Source of the DNA: an uncultured Bacteroides sp.
GTDB lineage: Bacteria > Bacteroidota > Bacteroidia > Bacteroidales > Bacteroidaceae
Assembly: GCA_944321465.1 (NCBI GenBank)
Contig: CALULL010000001.1
Location: 178,467 to 242,466 of the forward strand
Direction: 5' to 3'
Length of the DNA: 64,000 nucleotides
Part shown: positions 37,823-47,497 of the stretch, in pieces
How positions within the stretch are numbered: position 1 is the first letter of the stretch
Layout of the letters: the number at the start of each line of letters is the position of its first letter
Translations under genes and position numbers: made by a program
Notes under the pieces: model-generated
Databases searched by the model: none
The model's input: only the letters and a program-made list of their open reading frames with translations
What the model was told of the DNA's origin: nothing

Positions 37823-38284
37823 TTACTGTTGCTCCAGCAGGTGCCTGATGAATGCCTCTACCTGTTCCTTGTCCGTCGGAGCCGGTGCCCATGAGGCATA
37901 GTCCTCGGCCGGCAGCGGGTGGTAGGGGCCTCGCTTGATTTCAAAGATGACGGTTCCCGGTTCCAGTGCCACCACGCTGTGCCACGTTGCCGGGGGAATT
38001 TCCAGTCCATAGACCCCTTCGTCGGGGCAAAGCAGCGTGCGTTCGGTCACGTTTCCCTTGTCGTCGAAGAAGAAAGTCAGCAGCCGTCCCCGCAACACGA
38101 CGTAGGTTTCTTCCTTGTCCGTATGGCGGTGGGGTTGCAGATAAGTGCCCGGTTCCAGGGCATTGATGAGGCGGTGCACCGGGGCATCCATCGACGTATG
38201 CAGGTTGTAGTTCATGCGCAGGCGCGGATTGGCTTTGGCCTGGGCGGTGACTTCGTTGAGCAGTTCTTCGGTAATCAGTTTCAT
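37823..38284 (-). CDS. WbuC-family cupin-fold metalloprotein
   Basis: 153 residues. Cupin fold with probable metal ligands in QPHRHTDKEETYVVL and, in the second cupin motif, PATWHSVVALEPG; IFEIKRGPYHPL is typical of the WbuC family. In other bacteria wbuC lies in O-antigen clusters; here it follows tilS by 123 bp, so a surface-glycan link is only by analogy. The enzymatic role is unknown. Confidence 0.85.
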   Translation of the reverse strand: MKLITEELLNEVTAQAKANPRLRMNYNLHTSMDAPVHRLINALEPGTYLQPHRHTDKEETYVVLRGRLLTFFFDDKGNVTERTLLCPDEGVYGLEIPPATWHSVVALEPGTVIFEIKRGPYHPLPAEDYASWAPAPTDKEQVEAFIRHLLEQQ

Positions 38285-38407
38285 GACGTGTGGAGATTTA
38301 TGATGATGTCTACATTGCAGGCACGCAAGTCCCGTTGTCTTCCGGGGGTCTCCGTGTTGGAGAGTTAACGGTCGGGGCGTGCGCTTTATTGTCTCTTGCC
38401 GCTATTT

Positions 38408-39742
38408 TTAGGTTAGTTTATCCTTTTCTCCGGGTGCCGTCCCGGTGCCGACCTCCAGTGGGGCGAATCCGTCCTGCGTTCTTGTCGACACCACGAGTAC
38501 CCGGCGTGTCGTCGTGTCTATCCTGAAGCGGTTGTCGGGCCGTTCGTCTACCAGCCATGCGATGTCTTTTCCGCAGGTGAGTAGCCACTGGCGTTCCTTG
38601 CCGATGCGCGACACCTTGCGGTCGGTCAGGTAGTCGCTCACCATCTTTGTCCCTTTCATGCCGAAGGGGACAAAGCTGTCGCCCTGTTGCCAGCGGCGCA
38701 GGCCGAAGGGCGCGTGCAGCTTGTCGGAATCGAAGCAGGCCGTGTCCTTTTCGCGTGTAATGGCGAAGCCGGGCGTGTAGTCGTATTGCCGTGCATAGAG
38801 CACGGGAGGGGTATCGGCTGCACACGGTGCAATGAGCAGTTCGTCGCGGTCTTTCACTACGCGCCACGAGGCAGACCGAAACTCCTTTCCGGGTTGGCCA
38901 CGCAACGAGCGGAGCATGTCCTGCACCTGCTGTTCGTTGAACCCCAGCGGATGCAATGCTTCAAACAGGATGGTTTCTGCCGATACCTCGGCCATCAAGG
39001 CCGGAATGCTGATGCCGCCCGGGGTGCGTATCCGCCCAAGGGCTTCCTCCACGGCCTTCTGGTAGATGGCGGCAGCCTGGTCGAGGTGGCGGGCGGTGGT
39101 CCAGAGGGTGTTGCTCACCGAAGGGTTGAGGCTTTCCAACAGTGGCAGCACAGACAGGCGTATCTTGTTGCGTGTGTAGTCTTGCTGCAGGTTGGTCGAG
39201 TCGGTGACGTAGGCCTGTCCTGCCCGTTGCAGGTAGGCCACGATGTCCTGCCTGCCGACGCACAAAAGGGGGCGCACCACGTGTCCGTTCTTGGGGCGTA
39301 TGCCACGCAACCCATTGATGCCCGTGCCGCGCAGCAAGTTGAGCAGGAGGGTCTCTACGCTGTCGTCCCGGTGGTGGGCCACGGCGATGGCCGTGGCTCC
39401 TGTCTGTTGCCTGATGCGCTCGAACCATCCGTAGCGCAGGTCGCGTGCCGCCATTTCGACGGACACGTGCCGTCGGCGTGCTTCGGCGCTGGTGTCGAAG
39501 TGGGCGACGTGCAGAGCTACTTTCTGCTCTTGGCAGAGCGCGCGGACAAACCGTTCGTCGCGGTCCGACTCGGCCCCGCGCAGGTGGAAGTTGCAGTGTG
39601 CGGCCTCGCACCGGTAACCCAGTGCGAGCAGCACGCGGAGCAGAGCCACCGAGTCGGCCCCTCCGCTAAGCGCGACGAGGACTGTGCCTTCGTGCGAAAG
39701 CAAGTCCTCGTCTGCGATGTATCGTGCTATGGTTCTTTCCAT
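38408..39742 (-). CDS. tilS: tRNA(Ile)-lysidine synthase
   Basis: 444 residues from MERTIARYIA; an in-frame ATG 75 bp further upstream would reach the dnaJ end and adds non-homologous residues. It ligates lysine to C34 of tRNA-Ile(CAU) so that it reads AUA. The PP-loop VALSGGADSVALLRVL is at the N-terminus, with CNFHLRGAESDRDERFV and AVAHHRDDSVETLLLNLLRGTG following. A C-terminal substrate-binding domain includes GLRRWQQGDSFVPFGMKGTK. Probably co-transcribed with grpE-dnaJ. Confidence 0.93.
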   Translation of the reverse strand: MERTIARYIADEDLLSHEGTVLVALSGGADSVALLRVLLALGYRCEAAHCNFHLRGAESDRDERFVRALCQEQKVALHVAHFDTSAEARRRHVSVEMAARDLRYGWFERIRQQTGATAIAVAHHRDDSVETLLLNLLRGTGINGLRGIRPKNGHVVRPLLCVGRQDIVAYLQRAGQAYVTDSTNLQQDYTRNKIRLSVLPLLESLNPSVSNTLWTTARHLDQAAAIYQKAVEEALGRIRTPGGISIPALMAEVSAETILFEALHPLGFNEQQVQDMLRSLRGQPGKEFRSASWRVVKDRDELLIAPCAADTPPVLYARQYDYTPGFAITREKDTACFDSDKLHAPFGLRRWQQGDSFVPFGMKGTKMVSDYLTDRKVSRIGKERQWLLTCGKDIAWLVDERPDNRFRIDTTTRRVLVVSTRTQDGFAPLEVGTGTAPGEKDKLT

Positions 39743-39809
39743 TGTGCGGGTCGCTTTGGGGGCGCGGCGCGTAGCCGCGTCCTGTGTGGTGGGAAGGAGG
39801 AGAGAGGCA

Positions 39810-40976
39810 TCAGTCAAACAAGCTTCTGAACTTGTGGAAGATTTTCTCCTTGATGGACATGTTGGGCTTGAAGTGCTCGGCAGCGTCCATTTCCTCCACC
39901 AGTTTCCGCTCTTCCTTGGTGAGAGCTTCGGGCACGTAGACGCTGATGTTTACCAGCAGGTCGCCCGTGCCGTATCCGTTGACGTTGGGCAGTCCCTTGC
40001 CGCGCAGCCTCAGCACTTTGCCCGGCTGTGTTCCGGGGTCTATCTTCACTTTCACCCGTCCGTCTATGGTCGGTATTTCCACCGTTCCGCCCAAGGCGGC
40101 GGTAGGAAATCCCAGCAGCAGATTGTATATGAGGTCGTTCTCGTCGCGTATCAGGTCCTTGTCCGGTTCTTCCTCTACCAGTATGAGCAGGTCTCCTGCC
40201 ATGCCGTTGTGCTTGCCTGCGTTGCCCTTTCCGCTCATGGAGAGTTGCATCCCTTCGGCCACGCCCTTGGGTATCTTCACCGTTACCACCTCTTCGCCAT
40301 AGACGATGCCCTCGCCCGCGCAGTGGCTGCACTTCTTCTTGATGATGCGTCCCTCGCCGCCGCAGGTGGGGCAAGTGGTGCGTGTCTGCATGGTGCCCAG
40401 TATGGTCTGCTGGTTGCGCACCACCGAGCCGGTGCCCTTGCACGTAGGACATGTCTCGGAGCCGCTTCCTTCCTCGGCTCCTGTGCCGTGGCAGTGCTCG
40501 CAGGTGACGTACTTTTTCAGTTTGAATTTCTTCTCTACGCCCGTGGCTATCTCCTTGAGGGTGAGTTTCACCTTGACGCGCAGGTCCGAGCCCCGGAAAC
40601 GGCGTTGCTGCTGTGTGCCTCCGCCGAAGCCTCCGAAGCCTCCGAAACCGCCCCCGCGTCCGCCGAAGATGTCGCCGAACATCGAGAAGATGTCGTCCAT
40701 GCTCATTCCTTCTCCAAATCCGCCGAACGGACCTCCGTTTCCGGCTGCTCCTCCCAGCCCGGCGTGCCCGAACTGGTCGTAGCGTGCCCGCTTGTCGGGG
40801 TTGCTCAGCACTTCGTAGGCTTCGGCGGCCTCTTTGAATTTGCCCTCGGCCTCTTTGTCGCCGGGGTTGCGGTCGGGGTGATATTGTATGGCTTTCTTTC
40901 TGTATGCCTTTTTTATTTCCTCTGCCGAGGCTGTTTTGGCTACACCAAGTACTTCGTAATAGTCTCTCTTCTCCAT
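39810..40976 (-). CDS. dnaJ: Chaperone DnaJ
   Basis: 388 residues. The J domain carries the HPD triad ([11 protein letters not shown]), followed by a Gly/Phe-rich linker (~75-130). The zinc region has four CxxCxGxG-type repeats: [24 protein letters not shown] and CSHCAGEG. The C-terminal substrate domains follow. It stimulates DnaK ATPase in protein folding. It starts 11 bp after grpE, forming an operon. dnaK is not in the window. Confidence 0.96.
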   Translation of the reverse strand: MEKRDYYEVLGVAKTASAEEIKKAYRKKAIQYHPDRNPGDKEAEGKFKEAAEAYEVLSNPDKRARYDQFGHAGLGGAAGNGGPFGGFGEGMSMDDIFSMFGDIFGGRGGGFGGFGGFGGGTQQQRRFRGSDLRVKVKLTLKEIATGVEKKFKLKKYVTCEHCHGTGAEEGSGSETCPTCKGTGSVVRNQQTILGTMQTRTTCPTCGGEGRIIKKKCSHCAGEGIVYGEEVVTVKIPKGVAEGMQLSMSGKGNAGKHNGMAGDLLILVEEEPDKDLIRDENDLIYNLLLGFPTAALGGTVEIPTIDGRVKVKIDPGTQPGKVLRLRGKGLPNVNGYGTGDLLVNISVYVPEALTKEERKLVEEMDAAEHFKPNMSIKEKIFHKFRSLFD

Positions 40977-40987
40977 AGCCTGCTGTC

Positions 40988-41563
40988 TTATTCGCCCACG
41001 ACTACTTTGGCGTGGCGGATTACTTTGTCATTGAGCGTGTAGCCTGTCTGTACGCAGTCGAGCACTTTTCCCTTCAGCTCTTCCCTGGGGGCCGGTATCA
41101 CGGCTATGGCTTCGTGGTAGTCGGTGTTGAGGGGCTGCTCCTTGGTCTCTATGGTCTTTACGCCGTTGTGCGCCAGGGCGGATATGAATTTGTTGTATAT
41201 CAGCTCTACGCCCTGCTTGACGGCCTCCAGGTCGGTTGCCGTCTCCATGTTCTTCAGGGCGCGTTCCATGTCGTCCAGCACGGGCAGTATGCTGCTTATG
41301 GTCTTCTCGCTTCCGTTCAGTACCAGTTCGGCTTTTTCCTTCAGCGTGCGTTTGCGGTAGTTGTCAAACTCGGCCGAGAGGCGCAGGAACTTGTCTTTCA
41401 GTTCCTCCAGTTGTTGTTGCGTCTGCTCCAGTTCGGAGGGTTGTTCTGCTTCTTCGCTGCCGGTCTGTCCGTCCGTCTCAGCCGGTTCTTCTTGGGAAGT
41501 CCTGGGCTGGTCTTTTGGTTTTTTCAGCTCTTCTTCGTTGTTCTTGGTTTCGTTTGTCTTCAT
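40988..41563 (-). CDS. grpE: Nucleotide exchange factor GrpE
   Basis: 191 residues. A charged, Glu/Gln-rich N-terminal ~55 residues (EELKKPKDQ) leads into the long dimerising helix, then the beta-wing domain with [22 protein letters not shown] and [10 protein letters not shown]. It releases ADP from DnaK. A consensus -7 box is at 41680, and an array of 22-bp repeats lies just upstream of it. No CIRCE element was found, so the array is a candidate heat-shock control region. Confidence 0.94.
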   Translation of the reverse strand: MKTNETKNNEEELKKPKDQPRTSQEEPAETDGQTGSEEAEQPSELEQTQQQLEELKDKFLRLSAEFDNYRKRTLKEKAELVLNGSEKTISSILPVLDDMERALKNMETATDLEAVKQGVELIYNKFISALAHNGVKTIETKEQPLNTDYHEAIAVIPAPREELKGKVLDCVQTGYTLNDKVIRHAKVVVGE

Positions 41564-41679
41564 GTTCTTTGCTATGTTTTTTTGTTTTGTTCGCTGTTGC
41601 TGTCCTGCTTCGTGGCAGGCTTATCAAGTTTCTCTGCAAAAAGTTTGCCACGATGGCGGGCATGTGCCGTAATGCGTGG

Positions 41680-41687
41680 CAAAGATA
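41680..41687 (-). promoter_or_regulatory. Promoter -7 box TATCTTTG for grpE-dnaJ-tilS
   Basis: Minus-strand consensus, about 115 bp upstream of the grpE ATG. Confidence 0.65.
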
Positions 41688-41776
41688 GTGCTTTCATGTC
41701 AGATTGGCAGTCTTTTTTCTGCTCTTCTGTTGTCTTTCGGTGCTTTTGGGGAGGCGTTCCTTTGCCTCTCCGGGGG

Positions 41777-41842
41777 CAAAGGTGTGGGTGGAAGCAGGCA
41801 GAGGTGTGCCCGGCGGTGGGCAAAGGTGTGCTGTCCGGTGGG
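41777..41842. repeat. 22-bp tandem array (CAMAGGTSTGC type), locus 3
   Basis: Three contiguous 22-bp units at 41777, 41799 and 41821 (starts CAAAGGTGTGG, CAGAGGTGTGC, CAAAGGTGTGC). It lies 90 bp upstream of the grpE -7 box, in the opposite orientation, relative to its promoter, from loci 1, 2 and 4. Confidence 0.92.
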
Positions 41843-41903
41843 GCTTTGCGCCGGTCTGCCTTTGCTTTTCGGCTCGCGTCGGGCGATGGGGGAGGGAGGT
41901 GTC

Positions 41904-43844
41904 CTAAGCGTTTCGGGGAAGATGCAGCAGCCCGTTGGTGCGGCCTATCCGGCCTTCGTCCAAGAGCCGTCGCAGGGCTTCGGCCACCGCGTCTTTGTCG
42001 GCGGACAGGCGGTGGGCCAGCGAGGCGGGCGTGGCCTCGCTCTCTTCTCTCAGAAGCTGTAGGATGTCGCGGCACAGCAGTTCCTCGTCGCTGGTTTGCT
42101 TGTGTCTGTCGGGGGTTCGGAGGTCCAGGCACGTGTCGCACTGTCCGCAGTTGTGCTCGTTCTTCTCGCCGAAGTAGTGCAGTAGCAACCGGCTTCGACA
42201 GATTACGTTGTCCTCCACGTAGTCTATCATGGCCTCGATGCGTGCTTGGTAGCGTTTCTTGCGCTCCTCATAGACCTCGGGCGGGATGTTCATGCGGCTG
42301 GCTTCCACGCGCTCGCGCGTGTATATTATATAAGGTGTGCGTTTGTGGGGGATGTATTTCACGATGTGCAGGCGCGAGAGCCGCAGCAGCAGTTCGTATA
42401 CTTGCCGGGGCTTCAGGCCCGAGCGTAGTGCCAGGGCTTCTTCGCTGATGAAGGCATAGTCGGTGAACAGGCCCGTGTAGGAGCGCAGGACGACGTGCAT
42501 CAGGCGTTCCATAGCCTCGTCCGTCTCGTACAGATTGTAGAGTTCGTCCCGCCGCATGGTGAACATCAGGCGCGAGGCACTTTCTTCCTCGGCGGTGTAT
42601 TCTATGTAGCCCGACTGTGCAATGAGCTTCAGTGCGCTGTCCACCGGCAGAGGGAAGTACTTGAACGTGCGGCAGAACTGTTCGAGGTCGAACTCGCGCA
42701 CGCATCCCTTGCCGTCGCCCATGGCCATCTGGTAGTAGTATTGCAGGTTTTCGTAGACCTCGCGCACGAAGTCCTTGTCCGGGTAGGTGTCGGGGATGCG
42801 CTTGCGCAGCAGGGTTTTGTCGGCGGGCGAGTAGAGTATGACGGCGTAGGCTTTCTGTCCGTTGCGGCCTGCCCGTCCGGCTTCCTGGAAGTAGGCTTCC
42901 AGCGAGTCGGGCAGGTCGAGGTGGAGCACAAGCTGCACGTCGGGCTTGTCTATGCCCATGCCGAAGGCGTTGGTCGCCACGATGACGCGCGCCTTGCCTT
43001 CCAGCCACTCTTGCTGGCGGGCATCGCGCAGGTCGTGGGCCAGTCCGGCGTGGTAGAAGTTTGCCGTTATGCCGTGCTGGTTCAGCAGTTCGCTCACCTC
43101 GCGTGTGCGTCGGCGGTTGCGCACGTACACGATGGCGCTTCCCTGTGTGCGTTGCAGGATGTGTAGCAGTTCTCCCTGTTTGTTCTCGGTGTGGCGCACA
43201 ACGTAGGCCAAGTTTGTGCGCTCGAAGCTCATGCGGAAGACATTCTTCGAGCGGAAGTGCAGCCGCTGCTGGATGTCGTCCACCACTTCGGGGGTGGCCG
43301 TGGCCGTCAGTGCCAGTACGGGGACGCCGGGCAGCAGGTCGCGTATCTCGGCTATCTTGAGGTAGGCCGGTCGGAAGTCGTATCCCCATTGCGAGATGCA
43401 GTGGCTTTCGTCCACAGTGAGCAGGCACACCTTCATCCTTTGCAGTTTGAGGCGGAACAGGTCGGTGTCGAGACGTTCGGGCGAGACGTACAGAAACTTG
43501 TAGTTCCCGAAGATGCAGTTTTCCAGCGTCACGAGGATGTCTCCCCGGCTCATGCCCGAGTGGATGGACAGGGCCTTGATGCCCCTTCGGCGCAGGTTCT
43601 GCACTTGGTCTTTCATCAGGGCTATGAGGGGAGTGACGACGATGCAGATGCCGTCCATGAGCATGGCAGGCACTTGGAAGGAGACGGACTTTCCGCCTCC
43701 GGTGGGCATCAGCCCCAGGGTGTCGTGCCCTTGCAGTACGCTGCGTATGATTTCTTCTTGAATGCCTCGGAATGAGTCGTATCCCCAGTACTGTTTCAGG
43801 ACGGCGTGGGGAGTAAGAGAGGGCGTGCTTGGCGTATCGGGCAT
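41904..43844 (-). CDS. recQ: ATP-dependent DNA helicase RecQ
   Basis: 646 residues. Superfamily 2 helicase with Walker A LMPTGGGKSVSFQ, the DESH box in LLTVDESHCISQWGYDFRPAY, motif III ALTATATP and motif VI QEAGRAGRNG. The RecQ C-terminal zinc site is visible as CRSRLLLHYFGEKNEHNCGQCDTC. The final ~60 residues form a short winged-helix-like tail rather than a clear HRDC domain. It unwinds DNA 3'-5' in repair. It follows recJ by 64 bp, with a terminator hairpin between them. Functional pairing of RecQ and RecJ in end resection is well known. Confidence 0.94.
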   Translation of the reverse strand: MPDTPSTPSLTPHAVLKQYWGYDSFRGIQEEIIRSVLQGHDTLGLMPTGGGKSVSFQVPAMLMDGICIVVTPLIALMKDQVQNLRRRGIKALSIHSGMSRGDILVTLENCIFGNYKFLYVSPERLDTDLFRLKLQRMKVCLLTVDESHCISQWGYDFRPAYLKIAEIRDLLPGVPVLALTATATPEVVDDIQQRLHFRSKNVFRMSFERTNLAYVVRHTENKQGELLHILQRTQGSAIVYVRNRRRTREVSELLNQHGITANFYHAGLAHDLRDARQQEWLEGKARVIVATNAFGMGIDKPDVQLVLHLDLPDSLEAYFQEAGRAGRNGQKAYAVILYSPADKTLLRKRIPDTYPDKDFVREVYENLQYYYQMAMGDGKGCVREFDLEQFCRTFKYFPLPVDSALKLIAQSGYIEYTAEEESASRLMFTMRRDELYNLYETDEAMERLMHVVLRSYTGLFTDYAFISEEALALRSGLKPRQVYELLLRLSRLHIVKYIPHKRTPYIIYTRERVEASRMNIPPEVYEERKKRYQARIEAMIDYVEDNVICRSRLLLHYFGEKNEHNCGQCDTCLDLRTPDRHKQTSDEELLCRDILQLLREESEATPASLAHRLSADKDAVAEALRRLLDEGRIGRTNGLLHLPRNA

Positions 43845-43885
43845 GGTGGTACGTGGAATTTGGGTGTGGGACGGGCCAGGCTGGG

Positions 43886-43920
43886 GAAAATAAAAGCCCG
43901 GCGTAGTGTCAGCTGGGCTT
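43886..43920 (-). terminator. Intrinsic terminator after recJ
   Basis: On the minus strand AAGCCCAGC and GCCGGGCTT pair around a short loop and are followed by TTTTATTTT. The stem begins inside the last codons of recJ. recQ may therefore need its own promoter or readthrough. Confidence 0.65.
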
Positions 43921-45624
43921 TATATCCTCGATGAGGAGTTGCACCTCGCCGCGCTTGTGTGTGTTCTCCTCTATGGTATAACAGATGTCGAAGGAGCGTT
44001 TGGTCTTGATGTAGCGCACGTGCGAACTTTGCCCGAAGGCGATGCCGTTCATCACGTTGTTCGACTTGTTGTCCACCAGTTCCAGTTTGATGTGTTCCTG
44101 TCCGCGCCCCACGACCTTGCTGGTGCCGTAGTCGTAGACGTGGTGGGTGCAGAATACGGGCTTGGTGTTCTCTGGTCCGAAGGGGTTGAAGCGTTTCAGG
44201 TCGTTGAAGAACTTGGGGGTGATGTCCTTGAAGTCTATCTCGGCATTGATGTCGATGACGGCACTGGTTTGCTCGGGCCGGATGTGTTGTGCCACAAATT
44301 CCTCGAAACGTTTGGCAAAGATGGGGACGTTCTCAACCTTCATGGACAGCCCTGCGGCGTAGGTGTGTCCGCCAAAGTTTTCGAGCAAGTCGCGACAGTG
44401 CTCTATAGCCTTGTAGACATCGAAGCCCGATACCGAGCGGGCCGACCCGGTTGCCATGTCGCCGGTGCGGGTGAGCACTACGGCCGGACGGTAGTAGATT
44501 TCCGTCAGGCGCGATGCCACGATGCCGATGACTCCCTTGTGCCAGTCCTCGTTATAGATGACGATGGAGCGTTGCTGGTCCAGCCCCTTTTGCTCGGCCA
44601 CGATGCGGCTGGCTTCTTCGGTCATGCTTTTGTCAAGGTCCTTGCGCGTTTCGTTGTATTGGTTTATCTGGTTGGCTTTGCTCAGGGCTTGGGTGAAGTC
44701 CTTCTCTATAAGCAGCTCGACGGCTTCCTTGCCGTTCTGGATGCGTCCCGAGGCGTTGATACGCGGCCCTATCTTGAACACGATGTCGCTCATGTTCAGA
44801 TCCTTGTCGGCGAGTCCGCATACGTCGATGATGGCTTTCAGCCCCACGCTCGGGTTGCTATTGAGCTGCTTTAGTCCGTGATAGGCCAGAATACGGTTCT
44901 CGCCCATGATGGGCACAATGTCCGAGGCTATGCTGACGGCTACCAGGTCGAGCAGCGGAATGAGGTGGTGGAACTCTATGCCGTTGCTGATGGCAAAAGC
45001 CTGCATCAGCTTGAAGCCGACCCCGCAGCCCGACAGGTGTTCGTAGGGGTACGTGTTGCCCGGCTGCTTGGCATCGAGTATGGCCACGGCGGGCGGCAGC
45101 ACGTCGTCGGGCACGTGGTGGTCGCAGATGATGAAGTCTATGCCCAGTCGGCGTGCGTAGGCAATCTCGTCCACGGCCTTGATGCCGCAGTCGAGCACGA
45201 TGATAAGCCCTACTCCGGTGCTTGCGGCATAGTCTACGCCTTTGTAGGACACGCCGTAGCCTTCTTCGTAGCGGCCTGGGATGTAGTAGTCGATGTTCGA
45301 GTAGAACTGCTGGATGAAACGGTAGACCAAGGCCACGGCTGTGGTGCCGTCTACATCGTAGTCGCCATAAATCAGGATGCGTTCCTTCCTGCCCATAGCC
45401 TTGTTGAGGCGTTCTACGGCCACGTCCATGTCTTTCATCAGGAACGGGTCGTGCAGGTCGTGCAGTTGAGGGCGGAAGAAACGGCGTGCGGCCTGCACGG
45501 TGGTGATGCCCCGTTCGACCAGCAGGCATCCAAGGATGGGGCTAATTCCCAGGTTCTTGGCTAATTGTCGTCCTGTCTCTGCTTGTTCGGGAGATGTTGA
45601 TAGGTAATTCCATTTGTGAGTCAT
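43909..45624 (-). CDS. recJ: Single-stranded-DNA-specific exonuclease RecJ
   Basis: 571 residues from MTHKWNYL; longer in-frame starts lack homology and cross the promoter. DHH-family 5'-3' exonuclease. Metal-binding motifs are GDYDVDGTTA (motif I), DCGIKA, FIICDHHVPDD (the DHH motif) and the DHHA1 GGHTYAAG. A C-terminal OB-like domain follows. Divergent from yaaA, with recQ downstream. Confidence 0.95.
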   Translation of the reverse strand: MTHKWNYLSTSPEQAETGRQLAKNLGISPILGCLLVERGITTVQAARRFFRPQLHDLHDPFLMKDMDVAVERLNKAMGRKERILIYGDYDVDGTTAVALVYRFIQQFYSNIDYYIPGRYEEGYGVSYKGVDYAASTGVGLIIVLDCGIKAVDEIAYARRLGIDFIICDHHVPDDVLPPAVAILDAKQPGNTYPYEHLSGCGVGFKLMQAFAISNGIEFHHLIPLLDLVAVSIASDIVPIMGENRILAYHGLKQLNSNPSVGLKAIIDVCGLADKDLNMSDIVFKIGPRINASGRIQNGKEAVELLIEKDFTQALSKANQINQYNETRKDLDKSMTEEASRIVAEQKGLDQQRSIVIYNEDWHKGVIGIVASRLTEIYYRPAVVLTRTGDMATGSARSVSGFDVYKAIEHCRDLLENFGGHTYAAGLSMKVENVPIFAKRFEEFVAQHIRPEQTSAVIDINAEIDFKDITPKFFNDLKRFNPFGPENTKPVFCTHHVYDYGTSKVVGRGQEHIKLELVDNKSNNVMNGIAFGQSSHVRYIKTKRSFDICYTIEENTHKRGEVQLLIEDIKPS

Positions 45625-45697
45625 TATATATGTTTTTTCTTTTTTCCTTTGTCCGAAAGTGGGAGGGAAGACAAGGCTCTTCTCTTCCAACGAGCCG

Positions 45698-45705
45698 TAA
45701 AGGTA
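45698..45705 (-). promoter_or_regulatory. Probable recJ -7 box TACCTTTA
   Basis: One mismatch to TAnnTTTG, about 75 bp upstream of the recJ ATG. Confidence 0.4.
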
Positions 45706-45788
45706 GAAAAAACTCACGAAAGGAGTGTGAAAAGAATGGAAAAACTTCTCTATGCTGCTTTTTCTGTACGATGTGTGGACAAAAAGAT

Positions 45789-45796
45789 TAACTTTG
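45789..45796 (+). promoter_or_regulatory. Promoter -7 box TAACTTTG for yaaA
   Basis: Exact TAnnTTTG match 56 bp before the yaaA ATG at 45853. Confidence 0.6.
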
Positions 45797-45852
45797 CGGC
45801 CACGAACCAGACCGCAGCCGCCAATGTATAAAAGCAAAAGGAGAAGTACGCA

Positions 45853-46617
45853 ATGCTGACGCTCATTTCGTGTGCCAAGACGATGGCAAGCGGGCTTGTG
45901 CCCGTGGTGTCGAGGGCTACGCAGCCTGTTTTTGAGCACCAGGCCGTGTGTGCGGCTTTGGAATTGTCCCAGTGTCCGGTCGAGACGCTGGCCTGCATGT
46001 TGAAGGTAACGCCTAAGATTGCAGCCGATGTCAAGCTGTGCTATCAGGACTTCTGTACACCCGAGGCTCCTTCGTCGCCGGCTCTTTACGCTTATGCCGG
46101 GACTGTCTTCAGGCACATTGCCCCCGTTGACTTTACGGACGGAGAGTTGGAGTTTGCCCAAAGAGGGCTGCGCATCACGTCTTTCCTCTACGGGCTGTTG
46201 CGACCACTCGATGTCATCAGGCGTTACAGGCTGGAAGGAGGCGTGCGCCTTGCTGTCCACGAGGGGAAGAGCATGTTCGACTTCTGGAAACCTTTCCTGA
46301 CGGAGTTGCTCGTCGAAGAAACCCGAAAGCAGGGAGGCATACTGCTAAATCTGGCGAGTGCCGAGATGAAGAACCTTTTCGACTGGAGCCGGGTGGAGCG
46401 CAGCGTGCGGGTTGTGACACCATGCTTTAGGCAATGGAGAGAGGGGAAATTCAGGACGGTCACTGTCTACGCCAAGATGTGCCGGGGGGAAATGGTGCGC
46501 TACATCGTCAGGCATCGCATAGACCATCCCGAGGCATTGCAGTCCTTCTCGTGGGAAGGCTTCCGCTGGGACGAGGGGCATAGCACGCCGGACTGCATGA
46601 TGTTTGCCCCTGCGTAA
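45853..46617 (+). CDS. yaaA: YaaA-family peroxide-stress protein (UPF0246)
   Basis: 254 residues. The family signature near the N-terminus is MLTLISCAKTM, with YAYAGTVFRHI, RITSFLYGLLRPLDVIRRYRLE and ILLNLASAEM following. E. coli YaaA lowers free iron and limits damage under hydrogen peroxide and has a DNA-binding helix-hairpin-helix. A similar role is plausible here but not shown. The DUF4923 gene follows 34 bp later on the same strand. Confidence 0.9.
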   Translation: MLTLISCAKTMASGLVPVVSRATQPVFEHQAVCAALELSQCPVETLACMLKVTPKIAADVKLCYQDFCTPEAPSSPALYAYAGTVFRHIAPVDFTDGELEFAQRGLRITSFLYGLLRPLDVIRRYRLEGGVRLAVHEGKSMFDFWKPFLTELLVEETRKQGGILLNLASAEMKNLFDWSRVERSVRVVTPCFRQWREGKFRTVTVYAKMCRGEMVRYIVRHRIDHPEALQSFSWEGFRWDEGHSTPDCMMFAPA

Positions 46618-46651
46618 TCTTGATAGTTCACTTTTAAAATAATAATGAGGT

Positions 46652-47257
46652 ATGAAGAAAAGTCATTGTATCTGGGCAGTTGCCTTACTGTTGCTGTTTG
46701 TGGGTATGCCTTGCCAGGCACAGTCGTTGAAGGATTTGCTGAACAAAGGGAATATAGAAAAAGCCGTCAGCGCGCTGACGGGCAAGAAGACGTTTGATAT
46801 GACTGGTTCGTGGGTCTATAGCGGCTCGGCTGTGGAGTTCGAGTCGGACAACCTGCTCCAGCAGGCCGGAGGCGCCTTGGCCGCCACAGCCTTGGGGGAA
46901 AAATTGGACGAACAGCTGGCCAAGCTGGGCGTGGAGAGCGGTGCCCTGACGTTTACGTTCAACACCGACAGCACGTTTACCATGTCGATGAACAACAAGA
47001 CCCCTATCCGGGGAACGTATGCCTACCATGCCGATACGGACAAGGTGGAACTGAAGGTGCTGAAGATTGCCGGACTGAATATGACCGTCAATAAGGCGGC
47101 GACGGGCGAAATGCGCCTGCTGTTCAATTCGAGCAAGTTGCTCGACTTGATTACCCTGCTCACCAGCAAGGGGCAGAGCAGTGCCTTGCAGGGACTTAGC
47201 TCTCTTGCGGGCAGTTACGACGGCATGTTGCTGGGCTTGGCGTTGAAGCAACAGTAA
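46652..47257 (+). CDS. DUF4923-family exported protein
   Basis: 201 residues. A Sec signal peptide (HCIWAVALLLLFVGMPCQAQS, cleaved after AQA) is followed by SLKDLLNKGNIEKAVSALTG, characteristic of the Bacteroidales DUF4923 family, then a beta-rich lipocalin-like region (FDMTGSWVYSGSAVEF, GTYAYHADTDKVEL). Periplasmic; function unknown. Possibly co-transcribed with yaaA. Confidence 0.85.
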   Translation: MKKSHCIWAVALLLLFVGMPCQAQSLKDLLNKGNIEKAVSALTGKKTFDMTGSWVYSGSAVEFESDNLLQQAGGALAATALGEKLDEQLAKLGVESGALTFTFNTDSTFTMSMNNKTPIRGTYAYHADTDKVELKVLKIAGLNMTVNKAATGEMRLLFNSSKLLDLITLLTSKGQSSALQGLSSLAGSYDGMLLGLALKQQ

Positions 47258-47497
47258 TCTGTCCGCCTCTCCTTCCTCTGCCGGGAAAGCCGGGGAGCAG
47301 GGGCGCGGGCGAAGCCGGAGTGTCCTCATCTTTGCGTGCGGGCACACCGGCTTTTTGTTTGCTCGGTACGTGCGTACTCCGAAGGCCGGAGGTCCTCCCA
47401 TGCGCTTGATGTCGGGAGGCATACGGCCAAAGGCAAGGGCGCCGGTTGACACTCCTTCTTCGGAGCTTGGCGGAGAGGGAGTGGACATCGGTTCTTT

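Larger units (their letters stand above)
41564..41903. other. Intergenic region between recQ and grpE
   Basis: Contains the grpE -7 box (41680-41687) and the 22-bp array (41777-41842). No gene seen. Confidence 0.6.

Noticed and set aside
41564-41776. CIRCE element controlling grpE
   Set aside because: No TTAGCACTC-N9-GAGTGCTAA-like inverted repeat was seen.
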